Both the position numbers and the translations under genes were made by a program. Shown here one piece after another: positions 49,001 to 58,419 of a DNA stretch of 64,000 nucleotides. The DNA lies in assembly GCF_002150035.1 (NCBI RefSeq), contig NZ_NETS01000008.1:434001-498000 (forward strand). Reading direction: 5' to 3'. Source of the stretch: Leptospira venezuelensis. GTDB lineage: Bacteria > Spirochaetota > Leptospiria > Leptospirales > Leptospiraceae. Each line of letters opens with the position of its first letter. Positions within the stretch are counted from its first letter, which is position 1. The notes under the pieces were generated by a model that saw only the letters and a list, made by a program, of their open reading frames with translations, was not told the DNA's origin and made no database searches.

Positions 49001-52000
49001 ACTATGTAACTGATGGTCCTTCCACGACCATCCTTAGTCTCTATGTATGTCTTAGTTGTGCCAGAAACCGATTGACCGCTATTCGGGTCCGCACTGGTTG
49101 TACTAACTTCTTTAGTAGCAGAAGAGCCATTATAGGAAATCTGAGCTGAACTTTGTTGAGCCAAGTCATTGATAGTTGTAGTACTTCCATCAACATCATA
49201 AGAAAATAACGTTGTATCCTTATCCATGTTGGAGAAATAAGAATTAGTCCGAGAAACCAACTGGTCTAAGGCATTATATTTGCTTTCTTGCGTTAGATTT
49301 TGATTAGCGAATCCTGCCGAGACGTTTTTCCAATTTCTTCCCATCGGATCGATAAATGTCGTTGTAAATGTTGAATCACTTGAAGATCCGGATGCAGACA
49401 GAGTCTTCGTCACCGATTGTTGAGTAGGATCGCCAATATTATCATAGGAATATACTTCATTCGGATTCGTTTCACCTGGATAATAAACTTTCGAAACTCT
49501 ATAGTAATAATCGTAATCTGTGATAGTATATGGGATTGCTCCATATGCAGCAGAAGAACTTCCATTCAAAGGAATACTTTTCTTTTTAATCTTCCCAATG
49601 ATTGGATCAAATTCTTGGATCACATAAGACCCATTTGGTTGCTGAATTAAAATTGGGTCATTGTGTACAGCGGCATCGTAAGTTAGCTGCGTTACATTAT
49701 TATTGTTATCGACTATGTTTTGTGGATTCCCGAAGGTATCGAAATTTTGATAATAGGTCGAAATAAAAGAAGAGGAGGTTGAATATACATCCTTTTGAAT
49801 TAAATGTTCCGAACTATCATATTTTAGTACTGCTTTAGAAATGAGGTTTCCATTTGAATCGCTCGAAGACGCAGTTACAATTCGGTCATATACTCCATCT
49901 GCGGGAACACTTTCGTAAACAATAGCTTTCGTAATCTTATCGGTTACAGTTCCGTCCGGTGAATAGGCTGTTGCTATATCCTGAACAGTTTGATAATTTC
50001 CTTCATTAGTGTAATTGCTGTAATTTAATGTCGTCGTACTAATATGATTGGAACCATCATTATTATATAAATCTGTAACCGTAGAATCCAGACGAACCCA
50101 AGTAGTTCCGGCAATTCCTGCTGTAATCACTTCAGAAAGCGTATTTGCCGTTGTAGAAATCAAGCTTCCGTTTGCATTCTTAACTTCCAGTAAATTTACC
50201 TTTCCGGACATCTGCGGACTGCTTTGATTTAAAGTATAAGTTCGAGTTACACCATTTGGATCTGAAATATCTTTTACTTTAAAAGAGCTAGGCCCTAAAA
50301 CTCCTCTTTGAGAAGCATTTCCATTGTAATAAAGGCTGATTCCGTAGTCGTATGTATAACTTCTGACGTAGTTTGGATCTGTTCCGCCTGCGTAATCTGT
50401 TATGGTACTAGCAACCATATACTCCGGTGAAGCATTTATCGTTATCGGATAAGATAGAGTATTAAAAGTCGAATAGTCTTTAGGGATATCAGACTTTAAT
50501 TTATATGAAATTGTGGAACTTTGAGCGGATGACTTTCCAGTGTCCCGTGAAATCACTGTTAATAAATCTAATCCATTAGAGTTCTTGGGTATTAGGCTTA
50601 CCACAAAAGTATTCGTTGCAAAATCTATCGAAATTATATCTGAAACCGAATCTCCGTCTACGTCGAAAGAGCCATAAAATCTATCATGAGGTAATGCTAT
50701 CGGGGTTACTGATTCAGCAGGATATCCCGTTCCATTCGAATAAGCTACATGTAACAAACTTCCATCAAAAAATAAAAAATCTTCTAGTCCATCTCCCGAA
50801 ACATCTGCAAATTGTCTTGTATTGATACCGTCGTCATCATCTGGATTCCTCCAATCGACAATAAAGTTAGCTTGGAGAGTAGAAGTTGAACAAGTATTAG
50901 TAAATGAAACACCAGTATTTAAACAGACATGAAGTTTATGATCACTAGTCAGATAGGCGAAGTCGGTTTTATTGTCTCCATTTACACTTGGAAAAAATAT
51001 ATTTCCTTTTGTAGTATTCAACGCAACAGTAACTTGTTTTTGAATTCCTGTTAACCCAGAATTAAAATAAGTGATGTAAATTTTAGAACTTGTCCATTCA
51101 ACCAACTCGACACGAGAGTCTCCATCGATATCCAGCAATTGTTTGTCGTCAGCATAACCGGACTGAAAATCAAAATTAAACTTAAATGACGGAGTTCTAA
51201 AACTTCCTGTTTGTTTAGAATATTGCGATCTAAAAATTTCTAATGATAAGCCATCTGACGTCCTACGCATTAGGTCCGTTCTTCCATCCCCATCAAAGTC
51301 TCCGGTCCAATACATCGGCTCCAATGCAAAGCGATCAGCAGAGGTCCAAGTTGGTCCGGATGCCAACATATATTGAGCTGGACCGATATCTGAGGTAACA
51401 TTTGTAGCAACAGGCGTATTCCATTTTGATCCATCGGAGAACATGATAGCCAAGTTTGGATTTTCGTTTTGATCGACCCCATATATCAGATCGTTTCGAC
51501 CATCCCCATCAAAATCACCGATACCATGAAAAGAGTTTTCTTTAAATGTTGGATCGATTGAAATTTTAGCCTCTCTTGTTGGTGAATTTGAGGATAAACT
51601 GGATATTTTTTGCAAAGCAAATCCTGCACCGTGAACTCCAGAATCAAAACCACATGGAAGCGGAAGAAATATTCCATCCGTACCTACAATTGACATGAAC
51701 TCCATTTTTCCATCGCCTTCAAAATCGATTGGAAAAGAAAGAGATGTCGGAACTGAAGCACCAGTCATACAAGCACCGCAAACAGAACCCCCATATACAT
51801 CTGGAGCCGCAAATCCGTTTGCGATGTATTTCCAACCTTCAGCTACATACACTGTACAAGCTAAATGCTCCTCTTCATAGATTGGATTGCACCCGAGAGG
51901 GGAATAAGTCTGATAAGTTGGATCAAAACCTGTGCAAGGAACTGAAAATAATGTCTGCCAGCAAGCGGCATATCCTAACACACAAATATTCTGATCTATC

Positions 52001-53106
52001 AGCGCACCGTCTGCTCTCTTAACTCCTGGATAAGGAACCGCCTGCCTTATTGAAGACATTAAGTTTACATTCACAGGAGAGCTAGAAGCTAAACCAAGTG
52101 AGATACTTGTTCCGTCACTGTACGTAAAATCGACCGGATCATATCCATCTCTCTTAATACTCTCCAGTCTTGCTCTTTTAGATCCAGGGGATTTTTGATA
52201 CGTAAAGGTATATGAATAAATATTATTCCCAGAAGTAATCGAAGAACCAACATAAACTTTTAAACTTTGTAAGAGTTTACTGCTTTGAGTTAAAATTCCT
52301 TCCGAATAACTTGGGAAAGAAGAAGCAGAAATTGTCGACCGAGCTACGTAATTGAACTGAACAGCCCGATTGTTCTGGCTGTTACCAGAATCATCCGGAT
52401 GTATATTATATCGAATCAAAATTGGTCTGAAGTCTGTACCTCCGGTATCTACTTCATACTGAATAGAATATCCATTCCCAAATTTATCTTTTACTTCCTG
52501 CAATGCCCAGGTATTAACATGTCCTCCACTTGGACCTGGTATTCTAGAATTAGAACTTGTGTCTTCCCCATCTAAATATCCGAAAGTGTAAGTCATTCCT
52601 GTCCGATCTGTTGCCACCCATTTACATGGTCCGATACCACATGTACCGAAAGACTGAAACCGTATAAATGATTCCGACTTAGATCGAAAATTACCGCTTC
52701 CTTGGGAAACTAGACGCCCAGCAAGTGAAGTATAAAAATGATCATTTGTGTCGTAATTTATTCCAAAACTAGAATCACGTTTGATATAATGTATTGTAGG
52801 AATTGTCCAGCCGACACCAAGAAATCCATCTTCTGTATTAGAAGTATAGGTTAGGCTTAAATCCGGTGTCATCCCGCGTGTTCCAACGGGCAAAGTTATT
52901 GGGAAGGAGACGGATAACTTTCCGCTTGGATCAACCGAAACAGCAGGAAGAGGCATAGGCATTGAAGTGCTTGGAATACTTCCAATAATTCCAAACAAGC
53001 TAATTAAAACTATAAATAGAAATCGGGTGAATTCCCTACGATTGAGTGTTTCCTTTATTTTCTCTGCTGAAAAAAATTTCCTAATTCTATTAGTTGTTTT
53101 TCGCAT
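46057..53106 (-). CDS. Giant SpvB/FG-GAP/RHS-repeat surface protein
   Basis: About 2349 residues from the ATG at 53106 (a TTG 36 bases upstream is less likely). In order: an N-terminal membrane segment (about 28-48), a SpvB/TcaC-like domain (to about 340, LSVSFPITLPVGTRG), six FG-GAP-type calcium loops (about 520-820, e.g. GDFDGDGRNDL), and many YD repeats (about 1200-1810). Two predicted helices come next (about 1885-1935), then the RHS core (DHLGNVVMV; SGLYYFGFRYYDSFTGRF at about 2060-2080) and a C-terminal region of about 260 residues. Such proteins form sugar-like cocoons carrying a toxic or effector tip. The C-terminal tip matches no toxin family I know. No immunity gene is obvious. Confidence 0.9.
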   Translation of the reverse strand: MRKTTNRIRKFFSAEKIKETLNRREFTRFLFIVLISLFGIIGSIPSTSMPMPLPAVSVDPSGKLSVSFPITLPVGTRGMTPDLSLTYTSNTEDGFLGVGWTIPTIHYIKRDSSFGINYDTNDHFYTSLAGRLVSQGSGNFRSKSESFIRFQSFGTCGIGPCKWVATDRTGMTYTFGYLDGEDTSSNSRIPGPSGGHVNTWALQEVKDKFGNGYSIQYEVDTGGTDFRPILIRYNIHPDDSGNSQNNRAVQFNYVARSTISASSFPSYSEGILTQSSKLLQSLKVYVGSSITSGNNIYSYTFTYQKSPGSKRARLESIKRDGYDPVDFTYSDGTSISLGLASSSPVNVNLMSSIRQAVPYPGVKRADGALIDQNICVLGYAACWQTLFSVPCTGFDPTYQTYSPLGCNPIYEEEHLACTVYVAEGWKYIANGFAAPDVYGGSVCGACMTGASVPTSLSFPIDFEGDGKMEFMSIVGTDGIFLPLPCGFDSGVHGAGFALQKISSLSSNSPTREAKISIDPTFKENSFHGIGDFDGDGRNDLIYGVDQNENPNLAIMFSDGSKWNTPVATNVTSDIGPAQYMLASGPTWTSADRFALEPMYWTGDFDGDGRTDLMRRTSDGLSLEIFRSQYSKQTGSFRTPSFKFNFDFQSGYADDKQLLDIDGDSRVELVEWTSSKIYITYFNSGLTGIQKQVTVALNTTKGNIFFPSVNGDNKTDFAYLTSDHKLHVCLNTGVSFTNTCSTSTLQANFIVDWRNPDDDDGINTRQFADVSGDGLEDFLFFDGSLLHVAYSNGTGYPAESVTPIALPHDRFYGSFDVDGDSVSDIISIDFATNTFVVSLIPKNSNGLDLLTVISRDTGKSSAQSSTISYKLKSDIPKDYSTFNTLSYPITINASPEYMVASTITDYAGGTDPNYVRSYTYDYGISLYYNGNASQRGVLGPSSFKVKDISDPNGVTRTYTLNQSSPQMSGKVNLLEVKNANGSLISTTANTLSEVITAGIAGTTWVRLDSTVTDLYNNDGSNHISTTTLNYSNYTNEGNYQTVQDIATAYSPDGTVTDKITKAIVYESVPADGVYDRIVTASSSDSNGNLISKAVLKYDSSEHLIQKDVYSTSSSFISTYYQNFDTFGNPQNIVDNNNNVTQLTYDAAVHNDPILIQQPNGSYVIQEFDPIIGKIKKKSIPLNGSSSAAYGAIPYTITDYDYYYRVSKVYYPGETNPNEVYSYDNIGDPTQQSVTKTLSASGSSSDSTFTTTFIDPMGRNWKNVSAGFANQNLTQESKYNALDQLVSRTNSYFSNMDKDTTLFSYDVDGSTTTINDLAQQSSAQISYNGSSATKEVSTTSADPNSGQSVSGTTKTYIETKDGRGRTISYIVTGNGGDGAAVTNTTQYTYFPSGKVKNTIAGGASTLTTGYTYDLLGRKLSQTSQNSGTIVFNYDDVNQSWSQTDSRGKTVQYFADSLGRIIKIARPDGEKDIEFYYDQGGFANQLTSSWDDSGAVAVKYDQRGNISEKIYYPDQTGINSGDASMAVKFQYDFDALKRLKHLTYPDGTQTHAFYSNAGYLGEITMDSFDKQSTNYPLVTYGLAVGSNQYAFTRTTGNNVQTQIYVDPIFQRVTNYTTNGTGTGVEQNISLGYDGNGNVTSIVDGVTPVYSRSFTYDGLDRLVSSYRLLDGQINNYQYDDTGRMTQNAGVSLSYTDGQHYSAVTSATVTENGVTNTYNYSYDASGNMINRNGDTFLYDSLGRLSEIDAVGGTTSKYIYRSSGTRAKKILPDGSKVYEFDKAYEILQRPSQPDQHTIYVRGYKDELVSQFSRSNAVLLPVASADTTGANDLQRVSLSEVISKSGVGFLTRFLNAFVLEKAKFLGSGISWASLQFLLEGNRISTRLQVSLFTVILLAILSFSLYQYKTNRLFIRKRLSGFGLTVYTINPILIVSFVFLSVFGFGGCGVLVPNKSGDPPWADIAIGINGQTPGLGNHGGGDTPPDPSGASGSPVQGIYWFHPDHLGNVVMVTDSNGNAANGGDLSGKVNIVYDAYGKIDASNSTGPDMFRFKYTEQEDDSESGLYYFGFRYYDSFTGRFITPDDRITGAPMGSDQYMYVNGNPMSHTDIGGHLSGSQLMDRISKSMQEAIIEAAYEENPILTLMFLQWQRKQAEKAARRELQRMQTIEAIVLAVQIGVAGYAIGIAAFTELSEAATVMERLEFVSERIFESLEYGMLNVVQDEVRDAVIYNFQLQMLASGAGRLIGGYDHGLNKWDKKGAERGQKIGEYSATAYSIFRDMRELFEFEASPDEDGGITDDTLRDPTEFHTTLIEKPIPHSLPILFSAFSGIGPAKILENNVSFDKFKEELFPEKEGE

Positions 53107-53337
53107 TTCTCGGGCTTCCCTCTTTATTTCCTGTATGAACAATTCCTGCGGGAATTACCCATAACGTGAGAAAAAGGGACTTCCTGATTGATGTCAAATT
53201 ATTTAATCCACAATTTTGCGCCTTTTGCCATATACCCTTTGAGATACCTTTAAAGCGACTTAATGAGACAAAAAAGGATAGATTTTTGAAAACGATTCGC
53301 AAGTATATCCTTAAGAAAATAGCATCTACACTAAATT

Positions 53338-54090
53338 ATGCGAAAACGAATTTTTAGAAGCCTAATTACTTTAGGGACAGGGATTATTTTACATTGTGAT
53401 GGTTCAAATCTTACGAAAGCACAGTGCTACGAGTCACATCATTGTGAAGCTAATTATAATTCATGTGTTTTAAAGCAGTCACTCACTGCGAATAGCAATC
53501 CTTCCAGCTCTACAAACGTGAGTGTTCCTACGACAACTTACCCACCGGAAAGTCCTTCTCCAAATAGTGAGACAGAACCTAATAATACTTTCTCCCAAAG
53601 CTTTGATTCTGGAAACCCAATCTTTAGCGGACCAGTTGATAGCTATCTACTGTCCGCTAATCTATCTTCTTCGAGCGATACGGATATTTTTGGTCTTAGC
53701 CAAGAGTATCAAGTGTCTGTTTATTTTAAAATACAAGGTCCAGCTTCCTGTTCCATTTACTGGCAAAATCATTACGGATTAGATATCCCAGATACTTCTA
53801 CGCCGGATGGCTATTTCACCTTTATTTCTAATTTAAGCACAACCCCTCAAAACTTAGAAATTCCAAGCCAAGGTGGAGAATATATTTTCATTTGTTCAGG
53901 AGGTTCCGCTGGTTCTTACTCTATTCAAACAGACCCCGGACCAAATGCGAGAAACCAATACATTCAGTTCCATAGTTCAGGTTCGTCAAGTGGTTCAGAA
54001 ATAAATGCTTTCGAAGTCTACGGCGTTTCTAATTGTAGCCAAGCTCATAACACTTGTTTAAAGACTTGTAATAACAAGTTTTTATATTAG
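53338..54090 (+). CDS. Ser/Pro-rich lipoprotein
   Basis: A 250-residue protein with a lipoprotein signal (lipobox Cys20, GIILHC). It has a cysteine-rich N-terminal part (about 28-48), a Ser/Thr/Pro-rich linker, and a beta domain with SETEPNNTFSQSFDSG and SYLLSANLSSSSDTDIFG, the pattern of bacterial pre-peptidase C-terminal (PPC) domains. A cysteine cluster closes the chain. It is probably surface-exposed. It is divergent from the RHS gene (about 230 bases) and convergent with the 999-residue gene. Confidence 0.7.
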   Translation: MRKRIFRSLITLGTGIILHCDGSNLTKAQCYESHHCEANYNSCVLKQSLTANSNPSSSTNVSVPTTTYPPESPSPNSETEPNNTFSQSFDSGNPIFSGPVDSYLLSANLSSSSDTDIFGLSQEYQVSVYFKIQGPASCSIYWQNHYGLDIPDTSTPDGYFTFISNLSTTPQNLEIPSQGGEYIFICSGGSAGSYSIQTDPGPNARNQYIQFHSSGSSSGSEINAFEVYGVSNCSQAHNTCLKTCNNKFLY

Positions 54091-54121
54091 ATCTACTTCT
54101 CTGTTTAAATAAATTTTCTTC

Positions 54122-57121
54122 CTACTCATACGTGATGAAATCTAAAGTTGAAAGCTTACGAATAAGCTTCTCGGCTTTATTGTACAACAACTCCTTACCT
54201 CTCAAAAGATCAATATTCTCCTCAATAAATTTTCTCATTAACTTAGAATAAGATCCATCAACATAGATAGTCCTATATTCATCGATGAGATCAACCATAC
54301 AATTGACAATAAAATCATTAAGGTCTTCATTAGAAATTCTCCTCAAATTTTCGATGGCAGAGATACCGATGCTTACATATCTCTCTCTAATGAAAGAATC
54401 ATTCCATGCATACACCAAATAATCTCGATCCCCATCTATTTCCTTCTTCGCATGAGAAATCAAGCCGCTCATGAACACCATTAACCATAACTTATCCTTC
54501 TTTTCCTTCAACTGGACAAATAAAATCAACATCCTCTTATACATTCCATTTGAAGTATCAACTAAAAGGTCTCTCTCCTCTAAATATTCTCTAAATACGC
54601 GAAAGTCTTCCGCCTCCAATACATAGCCATTAAATCTTTTCACCCTTCCCCATAGCGACATCCACTCTTCATACTGTCTGGTTCTTAAATAATAAAGACC
54701 GATATCGCTTCGATAAATATCATCGATATGATCAGATATTCTATCCTTAGAGAAATCCTCTTCCATTCTTTTTACAGCGAGATTGATAACCCTCTGAATG
54801 TTATTGTCCGGATAAATTAACTTTTTAGATTTTAACATCATTCGCAACGGCTCGAATAGATTAGAGCTAAAGATTACATTAACGACCGAGTAATTTTCTT
54901 CTATCCATGTATCCAAATCGAATGGAACAATATCTGCCACTTCCTCTAATTCAAACAAATATTCATTGAATTCAATATCCAACCAGCTTCTTTTACCTTC
55001 GAAGCTTTCAATTTCGTCACGCCAGAATCGCTCGTTAGAGGCAAAATCCTTATCAACAATATTTTCTTTTAATTCAGCTATTCTTCTTGAACGGTATTGT
55101 TCCAAACCTTCAGAGATGATTTTTACAACCTCTCTAGCCTGATTTTTATCAGATTTAAATAAAGGCAAAAATCCAAAACAATAATTTGGATTAATCTCTG
55201 CATTGATTTTTATTTGGTTCATTAGATCATTCTTATATTCTTTATCTAATTCGCTCCAAAGGTCAGAATTTAAAAAGTCTTGAATTCTACCGAGTACCAA
55301 TGACCCAGTTAACGTAAAGAATCTAGAAGGATCAATATACTCAATATAAACGGCACGATCTTTTATTTTTAATTTGCTCAAAACAATTGAGAGGATATCT
55401 CCAATAACCTCAAATTCCGCCGAATATTCACGATTCTCAATATTGTCCAGCTCCTTGAGAAGTTTGTTAAATATTCTCAAAAGTACGAAAAAGTTCTCCC
55501 TGGAGAACACAGATAATGAATCACGTAAAAAATTTGAAATATTTCTAAACTGTAAATTTATTAAGCTGCCTTCACGCTTGCTGTCTGTGTTTATTAATAG
55601 TAAAGGGTTCTCAACTAATTTTCGAAATCGGTTAATTAGTTCACCTTGGAGTAACAACCATTCACTTGAATACTTCCACGCAAATAACTGAATTTTTTCA
55701 TTTATTTTTATACTCTTTAAATCCACAGAAGCGGGAAGGACCATTATTAAATCCAGAATGTTATAGAGATTCATAGGATTTGACAATATGTAAACTAAAG
55801 ATTTCTTTACAATCTCCACATCTACATTAACAGTCGGCATCCCATTAAGCCAATATTTATTAAATTCTCTGTATATTAAAGAAATAGGATGACTCTCTCG
55901 ATAATAATTTATCCCTTCCTCCTTTTCTTGGAAAGCAAAATCAAATCCCGCTCTTGCTATTGATAGCCTAAATAAATTATTCTTATTTTCGGTAAAATCA
56001 TAATAGTCTAAAAGAACACCTAGTTCTCTTGCCTCTTCAATTACTTTAAACTTTAATTCTCTCCAGGATTGTTTTTGAAACAGAGTATCTTCAAGTCCTT
56101 GATCAGCTCGGAAACCGTATTCCATTCTATCCGACAAGAGATCTAATGCCTGAACGGCTAAATATCTTTCTTTAATTGGATGGTTTTCTTGTAATATTTC
56201 TCTATAAGATTGATATGCGTTTTTATAATCACCTAATTCGAAATAAAGAAACCCTGTCCACAATCGCGACCATCCTTTTAACGGATTTTCTTCTAATTCT
56301 TTGATAAACTTTCTTATTTCTTTCCATTCTCCCAAATATATCATACAAATTAAATATCGGTAATGTAAAAGAGCAGACTCTTTAGCTCCAATATCTAGTT
56401 TACTCAGCTTCTTAATTTTTAGTTTTAATTTTCTCTCATGAATTTCATTTCCGATTATATATCTTACATACAGAACTCTTAAATATTCCGGCAAAATAGA
56501 ACTCGTAAGCACATCATACATCTTTTCAGATCTCTCACCTTTTAATTTCTTCTTAAGAGTCCGAATGCTTTTAATAAAATAATCCAAGTCTCTTTCTAGG
56601 AGACCGTGTTCTTTACCCATTTTTATTCTTTCGAGAAGATAATTTGTAAACTCATGATAAACCAAAACAATTTCTTCTTGAAATTCCGTTAAGCTAAAGA
56701 TGTTTTCAATTCCGTAAGACAGAATAGAAACAAAGGTATTATCATTGGGATAAGGAGAATCGGAGATCCCAAATAAAACAGATGAAACTTCATTCCAGTA
56801 GATATTTAGATCTTTGTGACCTTTTAAATTAAGCAGAGATGTTAACGAATTAATCCAATTTCCAAAATACTCAATCGTGAAATATTGATTAAATTCCTTC
56901 CGCCTTGATTCTACCCGAGACTGAACTTCACTCTTTTTCCATTTTTCGATCATCGATCGATATGTATCCCATTCTACTTTCTTTTGCTTTTTAATCGCCG
57001 GAATTAAACGTGTATTATACCACAAATAATCTGACTTATCAGGAGTACGATCAAAAGGGTCGGCAGTCGAAATCGACTCCAATTTACTAAGTATAAAATC
57101 TAAAAACTGCCCAGGTTTCAT
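54122..57121 (-). CDS. Large helical partner of a SIR2-like protein
   Basis: A 999-residue cytoplasmic protein, almost entirely alpha-helical, with irregular TPR/HEAT-like repeats (e.g. LYFELGDYKNAYQSYREI). There is no signal, no membrane helix and no P-loop that I can find. It starts eight bases after the SIR2-like gene stop, so the two are co-expressed. Large helical partners or fusions of SIR2 domains often act as the sensor arm of antiphage NADase systems; this role is inferred from context. A possible relation to the C-terminal part of SIR2-DUF4020 proteins should be tested. Confidence 0.7.
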   Translation of the reverse strand: MKPGQFLDFILSKLESISTADPFDRTPDKSDYLWYNTRLIPAIKKQKKVEWDTYRSMIEKWKKSEVQSRVESRRKEFNQYFTIEYFGNWINSLTSLLNLKGHKDLNIYWNEVSSVLFGISDSPYPNDNTFVSILSYGIENIFSLTEFQEEIVLVYHEFTNYLLERIKMGKEHGLLERDLDYFIKSIRTLKKKLKGERSEKMYDVLTSSILPEYLRVLYVRYIIGNEIHERKLKLKIKKLSKLDIGAKESALLHYRYLICMIYLGEWKEIRKFIKELEENPLKGWSRLWTGFLYFELGDYKNAYQSYREILQENHPIKERYLAVQALDLLSDRMEYGFRADQGLEDTLFQKQSWRELKFKVIEEARELGVLLDYYDFTENKNNLFRLSIARAGFDFAFQEKEEGINYYRESHPISLIYREFNKYWLNGMPTVNVDVEIVKKSLVYILSNPMNLYNILDLIMVLPASVDLKSIKINEKIQLFAWKYSSEWLLLQGELINRFRKLVENPLLLINTDSKREGSLINLQFRNISNFLRDSLSVFSRENFFVLLRIFNKLLKELDNIENREYSAEFEVIGDILSIVLSKLKIKDRAVYIEYIDPSRFFTLTGSLVLGRIQDFLNSDLWSELDKEYKNDLMNQIKINAEINPNYCFGFLPLFKSDKNQAREVVKIISEGLEQYRSRRIAELKENIVDKDFASNERFWRDEIESFEGKRSWLDIEFNEYLFELEEVADIVPFDLDTWIEENYSVVNVIFSSNLFEPLRMMLKSKKLIYPDNNIQRVINLAVKRMEEDFSKDRISDHIDDIYRSDIGLYYLRTRQYEEWMSLWGRVKRFNGYVLEAEDFRVFREYLEERDLLVDTSNGMYKRMLILFVQLKEKKDKLWLMVFMSGLISHAKKEIDGDRDYLVYAWNDSFIRERYVSIGISAIENLRRISNEDLNDFIVNCMVDLIDEYRTIYVDGSYSKLMRKFIEENIDLLRGKELLYNKAEKLIRKLSTLDFITYE

Positions 57122-57129
57122 AAAATGTA

Positions 57130-57918
57130 TTATAACAATCCAAACTCGCTTGGAGTTATTAACTCAATATTTCTACTCTTCCAATAATTCTTTACCTGCG
57201 AATTAATATCTGTGGTAATAAGAAATGAATTTCTTTGATAGTGACCAACTCTTGATTTTATATAATATAAAATTCCATCCAAGTCTGGATCATTTAAACT
57301 ATACCCAACGAAAATTACTGTTTTTTCCGAAAAGATAGATCTCAACTTATCTATAAATAATGGCTGAACCCGTGTATGATATTCTTCTTCAGAAAAAATC
57401 CATGTGTCTTCATCCGAAATTGTTCCATGTATTTTATATATTGGCATACCGATTGTCCTAGGCATATCTCGTTCGTAAACAATCGGGGTAAATTTAACGC
57501 CTAACTCAGCCATAGTTCTCTCTATCAATGTGTCTATATTGGTTGTAACAACCCCGCTCCAGGGGAAATATTTAATGTTAAAAAGTCTTCTGTGAATTTC
57601 TCCTGGCTCAACCTCTTCATCAGGAACCGCTCTACGAATCAAATCATTCCTTCTCCGCAAATCAAAACGATTTTCGTAAATTTGAATTAACTTAGGAATC
57701 GGAAAAGAAAGTGCCTCGCTATCGGATATTCCAAGTTCTTTATAAAACTCCCTAGCTAATTCAGACCAAAGCATCATTTGAGAAGGTCTTATAGAATCTT
57801 TGGATTGAGCATTTAAAGATAGACCGGAACCGACAAATAGATACGCTCTTCCATTTTTTATTTCCTTAATTATATAATGAAGAGTATTATCCATTTCTTG
57901 GAAATTATTATTTGTCAT
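57130..57918 (-). CDS. SIR2-like protein (probable defence NADase)
   Basis: A 262-residue protein with the SIR2-like fold. The nucleotide motif VGSGLS is at 29-34, TTNID at 125-129 (Asn127), catalytic KIHG at 162-165 (His164) and VGYSLNDPDL at 204-213. The zinc ribbon of deacetylase sirtuins is absent. This is the pattern of defence SIR2 domains that destroy NAD+ on infection (Thoeris ThsA, DSR, SIR2-HerA). It is immediately upstream of the 999-residue gene and downstream of two small genes on the same strand. Two Mets (1 and 9) could start it. Confidence 0.8.
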   Translation of the reverse strand: MTNNNFQEMDNTLHYIIKEIKNGRAYLFVGSGLSLNAQSKDSIRPSQMMLWSELAREFYKELGISDSEALSFPIPKLIQIYENRFDLRRRNDLIRRAVPDEEVEPGEIHRRLFNIKYFPWSGVVTTNIDTLIERTMAELGVKFTPIVYERDMPRTIGMPIYKIHGTISDEDTWIFSEEEYHTRVQPLFIDKLRSIFSEKTVIFVGYSLNDPDLDGILYYIKSRVGHYQRNSFLITTDINSQVKNYWKSRNIELITPSEFGLL

Positions 57919-57985
57919 TTCAAGTTATTCTTCCTCGTTCTTCAGACATGTTCAATGCAGAGCTTCATTTTTTCCTTTTCTCTTA

Positions 57986-58020
57986 TCAACTGCACGAAAG
58001 TAACAATTTTATGCAGTTGA
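57986..58020. repeat. Nine-base inverted repeat before the SIR2-like gene
   Basis: TCAACTGCA and TGCAGTTGA are perfect arms with a 17-base spacer in the 124-base gap between the 124-residue gene and the SIR2-like gene. There is no U-tract on the transcribed side, so an operator or RNA structure controlling the SIR2 pair is likelier than a terminator. Confidence 0.45.
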
Positions 58021-58042
58021 AAAAGGATACGATTTTCCAAAA

Positions 58043-58417
58043 TCATTCCTCAACCCATAGGTATTCTCGAATCAACCCTTCACCATCTCTTCCATCAAAT
58101 TTACGAATATCCAAGTGTAGCACTTTCTTTAGCAACCAGCCGGAGTCCTTTCCCGCTTCCTTAACAGGATCATTACTCCTTTTGTTTAAATGTTTTAGAT
58201 ACAACTCGTATAATGGAGTTCCGTCCCAGTAGGTATTTTCGCCTCCCATTAAGTCTCTCATGGAGAACCATTCATTTTTTCTGTTCTTGCACCAGGAGTA
58301 AACAGCCCCTTGAAGAAAATCATATATTCTTTGTTTTTGTTCATCATTTAATTCAGAGACTTCTCGAATTTCAGATGGATTCAGTAATGCCATGTAAACC
58401 TCATATTCATTGACCAA
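58043..58417 (-). CDS. Unknown 124-residue protein in SIR2 cluster
   Basis: A cytoplasmic protein with a charged, helical pattern and a conserved-looking centre (VYSWCKNRKNEWFSMRDLMG, about 38-60, then TYWDGTPLYELY). No family recognised. It starts two bases after the 133-residue gene, so the two are a translational pair. Its position between a nuclease-like gene and the SIR2 pair suggests a part in the same defence module, for instance as regulator or accessory factor. Confidence 0.6.
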   Translation of the reverse strand: MVNEYEVYMALLNPSEIREVSELNDEQKQRIYDFLQGAVYSWCKNRKNEWFSMRDLMGGENTYWDGTPLYELYLKHLNKRSNDPVKEAGKDSGWLLKKVLHLDIRKFDGRDGEGLIREYLWVEE

Positions 58418-58419
58418 AA

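Noticed and set aside
54122..57121. STAND or AVAST-type ATPase
   Set aside because: No Walker A (GxxxxGKT/S) or other NTPase signature could be found in the 999-residue protein.
57986..58020. Rho-independent terminator before the SIR2-like gene
   Set aside because: On the transcribed strand the stem is AT-rich and not followed by a U-run, so I list it only as an inverted repeat.
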